The translations under genes and the position numbers were made by a program. A DNA stretch of 64,000 bases, from the NCBI GenBank assembly GCA_016707605.1, contig JADJHJ010000026.1:124001-188000 (forward strand), read 5' to 3'. Position 1 is the stretch's first letter; every line of letters begins with the position of its first letter. Below the pieces are notes generated by a model that was not told the origin of the DNA, made no database searches, and was given only the letters and a program-made list of their open reading frames with translations. This DNA is from Candidatus Promineofilum glycogenicum (lineage in GTDB: Bacteria; Chloroflexota; Anaerolineae; Promineifilales; Promineifilaceae). Positions 44,240-52,230 of this stretch are shown here, in pieces.

Positions 44240-46638
44240 TCCGCGACCGCCGTCTACTGCTCGTGTTGCTGGCCTATGTGGTCATCACCCTGGCCTATGG
44301 CGCGCTGAACCCGCTGTTCGAGGCCCCGGATGAGCACTGGCACTTCTTCACCGCTGAGTCCATCGCCCAGACGGGCCGGCTGCCGCGCGTGGCGGAGCCG
44401 CCCGACACGTTTCTGGGGCAGGAAGCGGCCCAGCCGCCGCTCTACTACCTGCTCGGCGCGGCGCTCATCGCTCCCATCGACACGAGCGGAGCGCGCGATG
44501 CCGTCTGGCTCAACCCGTTCGCCTGGGTCGGCGATGCCTCGGCGCTGAACAACATCAACCGCATGGTGCATCCGCCGGGCGAGGCCTGGCCGTGGACAGG
44601 GTACGTACTGGCCGCCCACGTGCTGCGCGTCTTCTCGACCCTGCTGGGGCTGGGCACGCTGCTGGCCGTCTACGCCAGCGCCCGCGTGCTCTGGCCGGAG
44701 AGCCGCACGCGGATCATCATGGCCCCGGCGCTGCTGGCCTTCCTGCCGCAGTTCAACTTCATCCACGCCTCGATCACCAACGACGCACTGATCACCTTCC
44801 TGGGCAGCCTGGCCCTCTACCAGTTGATTCGGCTCTGGCAAGAAGAGCTCACGCAAAGGACGCCAAGGCAGCAAAGGGCGCAAAAAGAGACTTCTTCTTG
44901 GCGCTCTTGGCCCCCTTCGCGTCCTTTGCGTGAGCTTCTTCTCGGCTTTACTATCGGCCTGGCCGCGCTGAGCAAGAACGCCGGCGTGCTGCTGCTGCTC
45001 TACAGCCTGGGCTTCCTCTTCCTGCGGGCCTGGCGCGACGGGCAACTGCGCGCCTTCTGGCGGACGGCGCTGCGGGTGGGGCTGCCGGCGTTGGCCCTGG
45101 CCGCGCCGCTATGGGCGCGCAACTGGGCGCTCTATGGCGACTGGACGGCCACCGCGCCGTTCGTCGCCATCGCCGGCGGCGACCGCGGCTACACCCTGGC
45201 CCAGGTGCTGGGCGAGAGCAAGGGGCTGCTGCTGTCGCTGGTGGGCGTCTTCGGCTGGTTCAACTTGCGCGCGCCGCAGTGGGTGTATTGGGTTTGGCTG
45301 GGGGTTGTGGTGTTGGCGGCGTTGGGTGGGTTGAGTTGTGTCCTGCTCAACCGCCGTAGACCGCAGAGTGCGCATCCTCAGATGCGCGCCCCCCACACGG
45401 CCTCCGCATCTGAGGATGCGGACTCAGCCGTTACCAATGCCCCAGTTACCGATGCTGCGGATGTGCGCTCCGCGGTTCTGCGCTCCGACTGGTTCCTGGC
45501 CATCCTCCTGGCCGCCTGGCCGCTCCTCGTCTACGCCGGGTTGCTGACGTTCATGATGCGCACCGAGGCGGCGCAGGGGCGGCTGCTCTTCCCGGCGGCG
45601 CTGCCGGCGGCGTTGGGGCTGGCCTGGGGATTGCGCGGCTGGGGCAGTTGTATGCCCCGCTGGCTGGGGTCGATCAACCGGCGGCTGGCCCCGTTGGTGG
45701 CCTTGGCGGCGCTGGCCACCAGCGTCTACTGCCTGTGGTTCGTCATCCGCCCCGCCTATCAGCCGCCGCCGCTGGTGGACGCGCTGCCGGCCGAGGCCAC
45801 GCGCGTGTTGCCGGAACTGACGCCGCGCGGCCAGGGGTTGTCGCTGCTGGCCGCCGACGTGGAAACGGAGACGGCCCGGCCGGGCGACGTTGTCTGGCTG
45901 ACGCTCTACTGGCGGGCCGACGAAGCCCCGGCCGCGCCGCCGGAACTGGTGCTGGAGGTGTTCGGCCGCCAGGTGGATCGCATTGCCAACCTCCACAGCT
46001 TCCACGGCCGCGGCCTCTTCCCGGCCACGCTCTGGCCGGTGGGCAGCATTGTCGCCGACCGCTTCGCCGTGCGCGTGGACGCCGACGCCGCCGCGCCGGT
46101 GCTGGCCCGCATCTTCGCCCGCATCGACGGCGGCCAGCCGGGCATCGAGGTGGCCACCGTCACCATCGTCCCCCACGCGCCGCCGCCCGCGCCCGACGCC
46201 GTCCAGGTGATGCTGGGCGACCACATTGGGCTGGTTGGCGCGGAGATCGCCCCGGCCCAGGCCCAACCGGGTCAGACGGTGCGCCTCGATGTGCGCTGGT
46301 ACGTGCCGCGCGGCCGGCCGCAACAGGACTACACCACGCTCATCCATCTCGGCCAGCCCGACCGGCCGCCGCTGAGCACCGGCGATAGCCCGCCCCTCGG
46401 CGGCGATTACCCAACCCGCGCCTGGCGCAACGGCGAGGCCATCGACGACGACTACCGGCTGCTCGTGCCGGCCGATCTGTCGCCCGGCCGCTATCCGGTG
46501 TGGATCGGCATGTATGACCCGGCGACCGGCGCGCGGCTGCCGGTGACGGTCGAGGGCGAACGGCAGCCCAACGGCGTCTACCTGGCCGGCTGGCTGGAAG
46601 TTGTTTGCCCGGCCGATGAACCGGATTGTGGCGGCTAG
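44236..46638 (+). CDS. Polytopic GT-C-like membrane protein (DUF2142-like) with in-frame repeats
   Basis: 800 residues. The N-terminal segment LLLVLLAYVVITLAYG is followed by NPLFEAPDEHWHFFTAESI, with the P-D-E motif typical of GT-C/DUF2142 proteins, and AAQPPLYYLLGAALI. About ten hydrophobic segments extend to about residue 520. Two beta-sandwich modules follow (about 535-640 and 660-795; RLDVRWYVPRGRPQQ, then YPVWIGMYDPATGARLPV). A family B repeat at 44848-44937 and a separate palindrome at 45371-45420 are read in frame in loops. The start ATG overlaps the preceding stop, so the two transferases are coupled and may act together on one cell-surface glycan. Confidence 0.82.
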   Translation: MIRDRRLLLVLLAYVVITLAYGALNPLFEAPDEHWHFFTAESIAQTGRLPRVAEPPDTFLGQEAAQPPLYYLLGAALIAPIDTSGARDAVWLNPFAWVGDASALNNINRMVHPPGEAWPWTGYVLAAHVLRVFSTLLGLGTLLAVYASARVLWPESRTRIIMAPALLAFLPQFNFIHASITNDALITFLGSLALYQLIRLWQEELTQRTPRQQRAQKETSSWRSWPPSRPLRELLLGFTIGLAALSKNAGVLLLLYSLGFLFLRAWRDGQLRAFWRTALRVGLPALALAAPLWARNWALYGDWTATAPFVAIAGGDRGYTLAQVLGESKGLLLSLVGVFGWFNLRAPQWVYWVWLGVVVLAALGGLSCVLLNRRRPQSAHPQMRAPHTASASEDADSAVTNAPVTDAADVRSAVLRSDWFLAILLAAWPLLVYAGLLTFMMRTEAAQGRLLFPAALPAALGLAWGLRGWGSCMPRWLGSINRRLAPLVALAALATSVYCLWFVIRPAYQPPPLVDALPAEATRVLPELTPRGQGLSLLAADVETETARPGDVVWLTLYWRADEAPAAPPELVLEVFGRQVDRIANLHSFHGRGLFPATLWPVGSIVADRFAVRVDADAAAPVLARIFARIDGGQPGIEVATVTIVPHAPPPAPDAVQVMLGDHIGLVGAEIAPAQAQPGQTVRLDVRWYVPRGRPQQDYTTLIHLGQPDRPPLSTGDSPPLGGDYPTRAWRNGEAIDDDYRLLVPADLSPGRYPVWIGMYDPATGARLPVTVEGERQPNGVYLAGWLEVVCPADEPDCGG
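44848..44937. repeat. CGCAAAGA-family palindrome (family B) in coding frame
   Basis: CTCACGCAAAGGACGCCAAG and GTCCTTTGCGTGAGC face each other around AAAAAGAGACTTCTTCTTGG. Read in frame as EELTQRTPRQQRAQKETSSW then RSWPPSRPLREL. Confidence 0.85.
45371..45420. repeat. CGCATCCTCAGATGCG palindrome in coding frame
   Basis: Perfect 16-base arms at 45371-45386 and 45405-45420. It is read in frame as AHPQMRAPHTASASEDADS in a loop of the GT-C-like protein. Confidence 0.85.
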
Positions 46639-47755
46639 GGCCGTGGTCAGGACGATACCGATCTTCACCGGCGGCCTGGCGGCGGATAACCCCTTCGCCG
46701 CCGCCGACGCCGCGGCCCGCTCGCTCAATCGGGCGCGGCTGGTCGAGTTGCCGGGGGTGGCCGGCGTGGCCGATCTGCTCGGCCGCTCGGCGTCGGAGTT
46801 GCTGTCGGCGGCGGCAGTGACGGGCCTCGTTCGCGCCGCGGCCGACCGCCTGGCTCTCGACCCCGACGCGCCGGCGTTGCTGCGCGCCTTCGACGGCTGT
46901 TTCGATGACCCGGCGACCCGCCCGGCAGCGCTGGCGGTGGCCGGGGAAGTGGGCCGGCGGCTGGGGGCGCTGCTGCTGATGCTGTGGCAGGGCGATGCGG
47001 CCAATCGCGCCGCGCGGCCGGAGTGGAACGCGGCGCATTGGGCTTATTGGGCCGCCGTCCAACGGGTGGTCGCCGGCGGTGGGCTGATGGCCGGGCGGCT
47101 GGGCGAGGCGGCCGTGCCCGCGGCCGGGGCGTTTCTGGCCGCGGCCGGCTGCCCCGTCACTATCGAACGCTCGCCCTATGGCGACGCCATCGCCCTGGTC
47201 GGCCTGGCCCGCCACGCCCCGCCCGACGCCGACCATATGCTGCTATTCGACTTCGGCCACACGGCGGTCAAGAACGGACTGGCGACCTATCGCGATGGCG
47301 CGCTGGTCGCCGTGGCCAGACGGCCGTCATTGCCCCCGCCATGCGAGGCCGAGTGGTACGCCCACGCCGGGCCGCAGTGGGCGCGGGCGCGCTGGGCGCG
47401 CATGGCCGCGGCCGTTGTCGAGGCGTGGGCGGCGGTAATCCCACCGGGCAAGGGTGAGCGCGTCGCCATTGGTCTGTGCCTGGCCAGCCATCTGCATGAC
47501 GGCCACCCCGTCGGCCGGGATCGCGGCTGCTATACGGCGTTGGGTGAGCTGGCCCCCCATCTGGCGACGTTCGTGCGCGATGATCTGACGGCGCGGCTCG
47601 GCCCGTTTCGCTCGCTGACGTTGCTCCACGACGGCCTAGCCGCGGCCGGCACCCACGCCGGCGAGGCACATACGGTGGTGCTGACGTTGGGGACGGCGAT
47701 TGGGGCGGGGTATGGGGCGGTGGCGGAGGGGTTGCGGCCTTGTACTCTGGGGTAG
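46616..47755 (+). CDS. ROK/ASKHA-fold kinase-like protein
   Basis: About 379 residues from ATG 46616 (MNRIVAARAVVR), overlapping the upstream gene by 23 bases; TTG 46601 is possible. It contains the phosphate-1-like strand LLFDFGHTAVKNGLATY and a C-terminal VVLTLGTAIGAGYGAVAEG, the pattern of sugar kinases in the ROK/ASKHA superfamily. The typical ROK zinc-binding Cys-rich motif is not visible, and the N-terminal 200 residues (Ala-rich helices) are not familiar. It may be a sugar or acyl-sugar kinase, or a non-catalytic relative. Its coupling to the GT-C genes suggests glycan metabolism. Confidence 0.55.
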   Translation: MNRIVAARAVVRTIPIFTGGLAADNPFAAADAAARSLNRARLVELPGVAGVADLLGRSASELLSAAAVTGLVRAAADRLALDPDAPALLRAFDGCFDDPATRPAALAVAGEVGRRLGALLLMLWQGDAANRAARPEWNAAHWAYWAAVQRVVAGGGLMAGRLGEAAVPAAGAFLAAAGCPVTIERSPYGDAIALVGLARHAPPDADHMLLFDFGHTAVKNGLATYRDGALVAVARRPSLPPPCEAEWYAHAGPQWARARWARMAAAVVEAWAAVIPPGKGERVAIGLCLASHLHDGHPVGRDRGCYTALGELAPHLATFVRDDLTARLGPFRSLTLLHDGLAAAGTHAGEAHTVVLTLGTAIGAGYGAVAEGLRPCTLG

Positions 47756-47776
47756 AACGGACAACTGTGAGTATTA

Positions 47777-47872
47777 GCCTAAGGAGTTAGGCTCTCATTA
47801 TTTGCATTCTAGGTCGTTTTTGAGAATATGGAGTTCCATATTGTCATAGACGCAAATGGTGTAAGTTCCATA
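47777..47872 (+). promoter_or_regulatory. Palindromes and direct repeats before the Fic gene (candidate operator)
   Basis: The AT-rich gap holds AGCCTAA...TTAGGCT (7-base arms), ATATGGA-GT-TCCATAT at 47825-47840, and two copies of AGTTCCATA at 47832-47840 and 47864-47872, exactly 32 bases apart (three helical turns), the second just before the start codon. TTGCAT at 47802-47807 with GAATAT at 47824-47829 (16-base spacing) could be the promoter. The layout suits autorepression by the protein's own HTH domain. Confidence 0.5.
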
Positions 47873-47874
47873 CC

Positions 47875-49044
47875 ATGAAACCGCAGGACTTTGGCCAACA
47901 CGCCAGCGGAAGGGTATACCGTACGAAAACGGGATACTATACATTTATCCCCAATTCCTTGCCTCCCGCGCTGACCTGGTCTGATAGTCTGGCACAGGCT
48001 CTGTCTCGGGCTGACTTAGCGCTAGGTGAACTCGCTGGCCTTGGACGCGCACTGCCAAACCCCTATTTGCTCACGATACCATTCGTTCGTCGGGAAGCGG
48101 TTTTGTCATCGCGTATCGAGGGCACTCGGGCCACGCTGACAGATCTTTACGCCTATGAAGCGTTCCAGCTTTCTCTATTCGGCGAAGAGCCAGTCTCGGA
48201 TGTGCGTGAGGTCTATAACTATGTTCAGGCCATTGAGTACGGACTTCAAAGGTTGAATAAGCTTCCAATTAGCCTACGCCTTATCCGCGAATTGCATGAG
48301 CGGTTGATGGTCGGTACGCGCGGTCAAGAGCGAACGCCGGGCGAATTTCGCCGTAGTCAGAATTGGATTGGCCCTCCTGGCAGCACATTGACGACAGCCG
48401 TCTACGTGCCACCACCCGTGCCCGAAATGCTTGACGCCCTGGCCGATTTGGAGAGGTTCATGCATGCACCTTCGCCGCTGCCGGTGCTGATACGCTTGGC
48501 AAGCATCCACTATCAATTCGAAGCGATTCACCCATTTTTAGATGGAAATGGGCGGGTCGGACGCCTTCTCATCGCTTTACTACTGGCTGCTTGGGGAGTG
48601 CTATCACAACCACTCCTCTATCTCAGCGCCTATTTTGAACAACACAGGCAAGCCTATTACAGGCATTTGCTCAATGTGAGTCAGCAAGGTGACTGGCACG
48701 CGTGGCTGGAGTTTTTCCTCAACGGTGTGCATGAACAAGCGCTTGATGCCTTAATCCGCATTCGACGCCTTCAGGTGCTGCAAGAGCATTATCAACAACA
48801 GGTGGCGGAGCAAGTACGCGTGCCTATAAGCCTTGTTCGCTTCATCGACTTGCTCTTTGAACAGCCAGTCTTTACCATCAATCAGATGGCCAAACGTCTG
48901 GAAGTTTCCTATCATACCGTCAGGCGTCACGTCGCCATACTAGAAAACAAAGGGCTTATAGAGGAGATGACGCACAGTAATCGTAACCGGGTTTATTACG
49001 CTAGAGGGGTCTTAGCAGCAATCGATTCTCCAATCACAGATTGA
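47875..49044 (+). CDS. Fic-domain AMPylase with C-terminal winged helix
   Basis: 389 residues. Fic enzymes usually transfer AMP from ATP to a protein hydroxyl group. The catalytic loop HPFLDGNGRVGR (His219 to Arg230) is complete. The inhibitory motif SSRIEGT with Glu82 is in the N-terminal region, so this is a class II, self-inhibited Fic protein. A C-terminal helix-turn-helix (about 315-385, INQMAKRLEVSYHTVRRHVA then ENKGLIEEMT) suggests DNA binding and autoregulation. Codon use and lower GC differ from neighbours, indicating transfer. Target protein is unknown. Confidence 0.93.
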   Translation: MKPQDFGQHASGRVYRTKTGYYTFIPNSLPPALTWSDSLAQALSRADLALGELAGLGRALPNPYLLTIPFVRREAVLSSRIEGTRATLTDLYAYEAFQLSLFGEEPVSDVREVYNYVQAIEYGLQRLNKLPISLRLIRELHERLMVGTRGQERTPGEFRRSQNWIGPPGSTLTTAVYVPPPVPEMLDALADLERFMHAPSPLPVLIRLASIHYQFEAIHPFLDGNGRVGRLLIALLLAAWGVLSQPLLYLSAYFEQHRQAYYRHLLNVSQQGDWHAWLEFFLNGVHEQALDALIRIRRLQVLQEHYQQQVAEQVRVPISLVRFIDLLFEQPVFTINQMAKRLEVSYHTVRRHVAILENKGLIEEMTHSNRNRVYYARGVLAAIDSPITD

Positions 49045-49052
49045 GGTGAGTG

Positions 49053-49685
49053 ATGCAATTCGGCCTATTTGAAGAACGCCCGCAGGGCTTCGCCAGCCTC
49101 GACGAACTCGTCGCCGTCATGATGAAGCTGGAAGACGACCCGCTCTTCCCGGCCGGCACGAATATGGTCATCTATCGCGGCAACCCGCGGGCCAAGCTGA
49201 TGATCATCGGCGAAGCGCCGGGCACGGAGGAAGACCGGCAGGGCAAGCCGTTCGTCGGCCGCTCCGGCCAATTGCTCGACCAGATTCTGCAATCGGTCAA
49301 GATCGACCCGGAGCAGGACGTCTTCATCACCAACGCCGTCTTCCGTCTGCCGCCGGGCGACGACGGCAAGCCGTTGCGCAAGCCGACGACGGACGAGATC
49401 ATCTACTACAAGCCCTACCTGCTGGAGATTATCCGCCTGGTCGATCCGCTGGTCATGCTGCTGACCGGCAACGTAGCCACCGAGTCGCTGCTGGAGAAGA
49501 CGGGCATCACCAAGCTGCGCGGCCAGTGGTTCCCGTGGCAGGGGCGCTGGGCCATGCCCATCTTCCACCCCGCCTACCTGCTGCGCAACCCGTCGCGCGA
49601 GCCGGGCAGCCCCAAGGCGCTGATGTGGCAGGACATCCGCGAGGCGCGGCGGAAGTATGATGAACTGCTGGGCCGGGCGCAGTGA
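49053..49685 (+). CDS. Family 4-like uracil-DNA glycosylase without iron-sulfur cysteines
   Basis: 210 residues. The UDG fold motifs are clear: motif 1 GEAPGTEEDRQGKPFVGRSG and the C-terminal motif HPAYLLR. ITNAVFRLPP matches the strand that in family 4 enzymes reads N-V-(V)-K-C-R-P-P. Family 4 proteins carry four Cys for a [4Fe-4S] cluster; this protein contains no cysteine at all (Phe or other residues replace them, e.g. VFRLPP for VKCRPP, and FPAGTNMVIYRG where the first pair is expected). GAGG at 49043-49046 supports ATG 49053; GTG 49050 is an alternative. It may be a cluster-free uracil glycosylase or a relative with changed activity. Confidence 0.85.
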   Translation: MQFGLFEERPQGFASLDELVAVMMKLEDDPLFPAGTNMVIYRGNPRAKLMIIGEAPGTEEDRQGKPFVGRSGQLLDQILQSVKIDPEQDVFITNAVFRLPPGDDGKPLRKPTTDEIIYYKPYLLEIIRLVDPLVMLLTGNVATESLLEKTGITKLRGQWFPWQGRWAMPIFHPAYLLRNPSREPGSPKALMWQDIREARRKYDELLGRAQ

Positions 49686-49737
49686 CAACAGCCGCCGAAT
49701 GCGCTAGAATGTTGTACAGGTTGAACGGATTGTACAG
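49682..49737 (+). promoter_or_regulatory. Promoter and paired operator of the phd-vapC module
   Basis: GTGACA at 49682-49687 and TAGAAT at 49705-49710 are spaced by 17 bases. Directly downstream are two TTGTACAG copies at 49712-49719 and 49730-49737, 18 bases apart. Paired sites over the start point are typical of antitoxin autoregulation. Confidence 0.6.
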
Positions 49738-49761
49738 CTTCTAGTCGAGATGAGGTGAAAG

Positions 49762-50169
49762 ATGACGCGGCACATATCAAGTGAGAAGGCGCGCGCCAAC
49801 TGGCGTGAGACCCTGGACGCCGTCGCCGCAGGAGAAACGGTAGTCATCGAGCGCTACGGGGAGCCTGTAGCCACGCTCAGTCCTGTCCTTAATGAAGCAG
49901 AGACGAAGTCAATTCACGAGACGACGCCAACCTATGATGCCTTTAGGGTAGAGGACTTTAAGCAACAGATCATCGTTGAGGTTCTAGCTGAACTGACCGC
50001 CAGGCGAGAAACACCGCGCTCCTGGCGCGAAGAGCTGACCGCGCTACAAGCCTCCATCGCCGCTCATGGCGGGCTGAATGTCGGTGAGACAACGGAAGAA
50101 ATCGTCGAACACATGCGACGCACGCGGCAAGAGGTGTGGGACGCTGAGTATGCTCATTTGTATCGATAG
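49762..50169 (+). CDS. Phd/YefM-family antitoxin
   Basis: 135 residues. The N-terminal Phd fold is clear: MTRHISSEKARANWRETLDA and VAAGETVVIERYGEPVATLS. This region binds DNA as a dimer. The C-terminal part (TTEEIVEHMRRTRQEVWDAE) is the usual toxin-binding tail seen with PIN partners. The start ATG 49762 is preceded by GAGGTGA. The toxin gene starts 20 bases before this stop, so translation is coupled. Lower GC than the chromosome average suggests acquisition. Confidence 0.9.
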   Translation: MTRHISSEKARANWRETLDAVAAGETVVIERYGEPVATLSPVLNEAETKSIHETTPTYDAFRVEDFKQQIIVEVLAELTARRETPRSWREELTALQASIAAHGGLNVGETTEEIVEHMRRTRQEVWDAEYAHLYR

Positions 50170-50575
50170 CTGTGTTTTCATCCGTGGTCTGAAGGATCCC
50201 CTGTCGGACGCCAACCAATTGCTTAGCTTGCTCAGCCCGGTCTTACAAACGGTCATCCCAAGGTTGGTGGCCATCGAAGTGACTCGCAATCTTCAGAGCG
50301 ATGTAGACAAAGCTCGCTTCTACCGGCTGTTTTACGAGCGTCCTTTCGCGATGATTATTGATGAAGACCTACCGAATGTTCTACTGGCGTCGTATATCGC
50401 CACGGGACTGCGGGCCAAGGGGGATGCTTATATCGGCGCGTTCGCCGAATGGATGGCCGTCGATTACCTTATCTCCGACAATCGCCACTTTCTCCGCGAT
50501 TTACAGACCGACGCCTACCGAGTCGCCTCACCGGCTGAGTTCCTGAATCGCCGCGAGCAGAAGCCACTTCAATGA
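50150..50575 (+). CDS. PIN-domain ribonuclease toxin (VapC-like)
   Basis: 141 residues from ATG 50150 (MLICIDSCVFIRGLKD), overlapping the antitoxin by 20 bases. Likely active-site acids are Asp6 in CIDSCVFI, the Glu in VAIEVTRNL, an Asp in KGDAYIGAFAEW, and the last in DYLISDNRHFL. Such toxins cleave RNA when the antitoxin is degraded. The stop overlaps the start of the methyltransferase gene (ATGA). Confidence 0.88.
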   Translation: MLICIDSCVFIRGLKDPLSDANQLLSLLSPVLQTVIPRLVAIEVTRNLQSDVDKARFYRLFYERPFAMIIDEDLPNVLLASYIATGLRAKGDAYIGAFAEWMAVDYLISDNRHFLRDLQTDAYRVASPAEFLNRREQKPLQ

Positions 50576-51300
50576 CCCACTCCGACAAAGCCGCCCAGCG
50601 CGGCGAACCGGGCTACGTCTGGCGCTCCGGCCAGGAGCGGCGGCTGGAGATGATCCGCCACTGGTCGGACCTGCGTGGCCGTATCCTCGACAACGGCACC
50701 GGCCTGGGAACCTATCTGGAGGCCATCGGCCGTGTCAATCCCGACAGCGTGCGCGTCGGTCTGGAGATCGAGCACGAGCGCGCCGTGGCCGCCCTGGCGC
50801 GGGCCGACGTCATCGTACTGGGCGTGGGCGAACAACTCCCCTTCGCCAATGACACCTTTGACCTGATCCTGAGCAACGAGGTCATCGAGCACGTGACCGA
50901 CGACCGCGCCGCCGTGGCCGAGATGGCCCGCGTGGCCCGGCCGGGCGGGCGCATCGTCATCTTCGCCCCCAATCGCTGGTATCCGGTGGAGCAGCACGGC
51001 GTCTACTGGCGCGGCGAGTACCACTTCGGCAACACGCCGCTGGTCAACTACCTGCCCAACCCCCTGCGCAACCGCCTGGCCCCCCACGTGCGGGCCTACA
51101 CCGGCCACGGCCTGCGGGCGTTGTTTGCCGGCCTGCCGCTACGCCTGTTGCACCATGGCCGCATCTTCGGCGGCTACGACAACATCGTCCGGCGCAGCCC
51201 ACGGCTGGGCGGGGCCGTTCGTCGGGCGCTCTACGCCGCCGAGGGGACGCCGCTGGCGGTGGTGGGATTGTCACATTTTGTAGTGCTGGAGAAAGTATAG
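50572..51300 (+). CDS. Class I SAM-dependent methyltransferase
   Basis: 242 residues. The Rossmann fold shows motif I as ILDNGTGLGTYLEAI (G-x-G-x-G with the first Asp as in D-N-G-T-G), motif II as VGLEIE, motif III as GVGEQLPFANDTFDLILSN, and EVIEHVTDDRAAV typical of Methyltransf_11 proteins. Substrate is unknown; related proteins modify lipids, quinones or sugars. It starts within the VapC stop but has high-GC chromosomal codon use, so it is probably a resident gene next to an inserted toxin pair. A family E palindrome starts 4 bases after the stop. Confidence 0.88.
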   Translation: MTHSDKAAQRGEPGYVWRSGQERRLEMIRHWSDLRGRILDNGTGLGTYLEAIGRVNPDSVRVGLEIEHERAVAALARADVIVLGVGEQLPFANDTFDLILSNEVIEHVTDDRAAVAEMARVARPGGRIVIFAPNRWYPVEQHGVYWRGEYHFGNTPLVNYLPNPLRNRLAPHVRAYTGHGLRALFAGLPLRLLHHGRIFGGYDNIVRRSPRLGGAVRRALYAAEGTPLAVVGLSHFVVLEKV

Positions 51301-51303
51301 TTG

Positions 51304-51339
51304 TAGAAACCGAGTTTCTCAGAAGAAACTCGGTTTCTA
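51304..51339. repeat. TAGAAACCGAGTTTCT palindrome (family E), copy 2
   Basis: Identical over 36 bases to copy 1 at 41517-41552. It lies 4 bases after the methyltransferase stop and could terminate it. Confidence 0.92.
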
Positions 51340-51352
51340 GGGTTGCGAAGGT

Positions 51353-51380
51353 ATGACAGCAGGTTATACTAGCTGTCATG
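51353..51380 (+). promoter_or_regulatory. Operator of the mazEF remnant overlapping its -10 box
   Basis: ATGACAGC at 51353-51360 and GCTGTCAT at 51372-51379 are perfect 8-base inverted repeats around the -10 sequence TATACT (51365-51370). The right arm ends in the antitoxin start codon. This is the expected layout for a self-repressing antitoxin and looks intact although the genes are not. Confidence 0.65.
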
Positions 51381-51548
51381 AAGACCGCCATCTCCTTACC
51401 CGATAGCCTGTTCAGCGCTGGCGCAGAATGAGTCAACCAGCCAGCAGCGCAGGCGCTGGAAGCCATCTCTCGACCAGCGTCGCGGCTTCAAAAGTCTATG
51501 CGTGTCGCGCTGATCGGATGCGTTGGCCAGCCTGTGGAGTTGCAAGAA
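51378..51548 (+). pseudogene. mazE: MazE/PemI-like antitoxin remnant
   Basis: ATG 51378 begins MKTAISLPDSLFSAGAE, the ribbon-helix-helix start typical of PemI/MazE-type antitoxins, but a stop follows at 51429. The rest of the antitoxin is only faintly readable in other frames. The promoter and operator upstream are well preserved, so loss of the gene may be recent. Confidence 0.6.
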
Positions 51549-51881
51549 ATGGTAGCACCGCCTCATCAAACAGGGCCGTCTATTGGGCCGAGTTGCCCAT
51601 TCCGGGGCTGGCGGGCAGACCGCCCGTGCTGGTGATACAGCAAACTTGATCAACGCCAGGAGTTAAACCTGCTGTGGTGCCCTGACGCCAACCGCCTCCG
51701 CGCCGGCAACGTCCTGCTTTCGCCGCAGGGGTTGCCCAAGGTATCAGTCGCCAACGTGTCGCAGGTCATCACGCTGGACAAGCAGTTTCTCCATACCTAC
51801 GTGACCACCCTACCGGATAGCCAATTAAACACCGTGTTGGATGGCATCGAATTCATGCTAGGGCGCGGTTATCGTCCCTGA
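51549..51881 (+). pseudogene. mazF: MazF/PemK-like endoribonuclease remnant
   Basis: Pieces in shifting frames give a full toxin order: MVAPPHQ at 51549, then AVYWAELPIPGLAGRPPVLV with IQQ (MazF N-terminal strands, normally G-x-(V/I)-W-x-A-x-L-P), a stop, then RAGNVLLSPQGLPKVSVANV and SQVITLDKQFLHTYV, ending GIEFMLGRGYRP at 51881. These correspond to the usual G-N-V-x-L-P, GL-x-x-D-S-V-x-x-x-x-Q and T-(I/L)-D-K motifs. At least two frame changes disrupt it. It is probably inactive. Confidence 0.65.
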
Positions 51882-52159
51882 TATTCGCCAATGGAAAGAA
51901 AATTCTACCTCGAAGACATCCCCCTCGAAGACGCCTGGGCCGCCTTCCGCGAGGCGCTCGACGCCGCCGGCCTGTGGCGGCCGCTCGACGCCGAGACGGT
52001 GCCGCTGAGCCTGGCCCACGGCCGCATCACCGCCGAAGCCGTCTGGGCGCGCCTCTCTTCGCCCCACTACCACGCCAGCGCCATGGATGGCTATGCTGTG
52101 CGGGCGGAGGATACGGTGGGGGCGAGTGAGGTTGCGCCGGTGAGGTTCGCGCTCATTGA

Positions 52160-52230
52160 TCGGGGAGCAGGAAGGAGGGGGCGAAAGAGCCGTCGCCTTC
52201 GACCCCTGCTCCCCTTCCCCCCCCCCAACC
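52160..52230. repeat. GGGGAGCAG...CTGCTCCCC repeat (family D) at a frame break
   Basis: GGGGAGCAGGAAGGAGGGGG faces CCCCTGCTCCCC, then a run of ten C (52217-52226). It sits in the loop between the MoeA N-terminal and middle domains and coincides with a one-base frame change. Confidence 0.8.

Noticed and set aside
43792..46638. Longer start for the second GT-C gene
   Set aside because: The added 148 residues are an out-of-frame reading of the preceding gene. ATG 44236 overlaps the previous stop and precedes the first membrane segment.
51304..51339. Family E palindrome considered as terminal repeat of an insertion sequence
   Set aside because: No transposase gene lies between or near copies at 41517, 51304 and 63126, and each copy is a self-contained palindrome.
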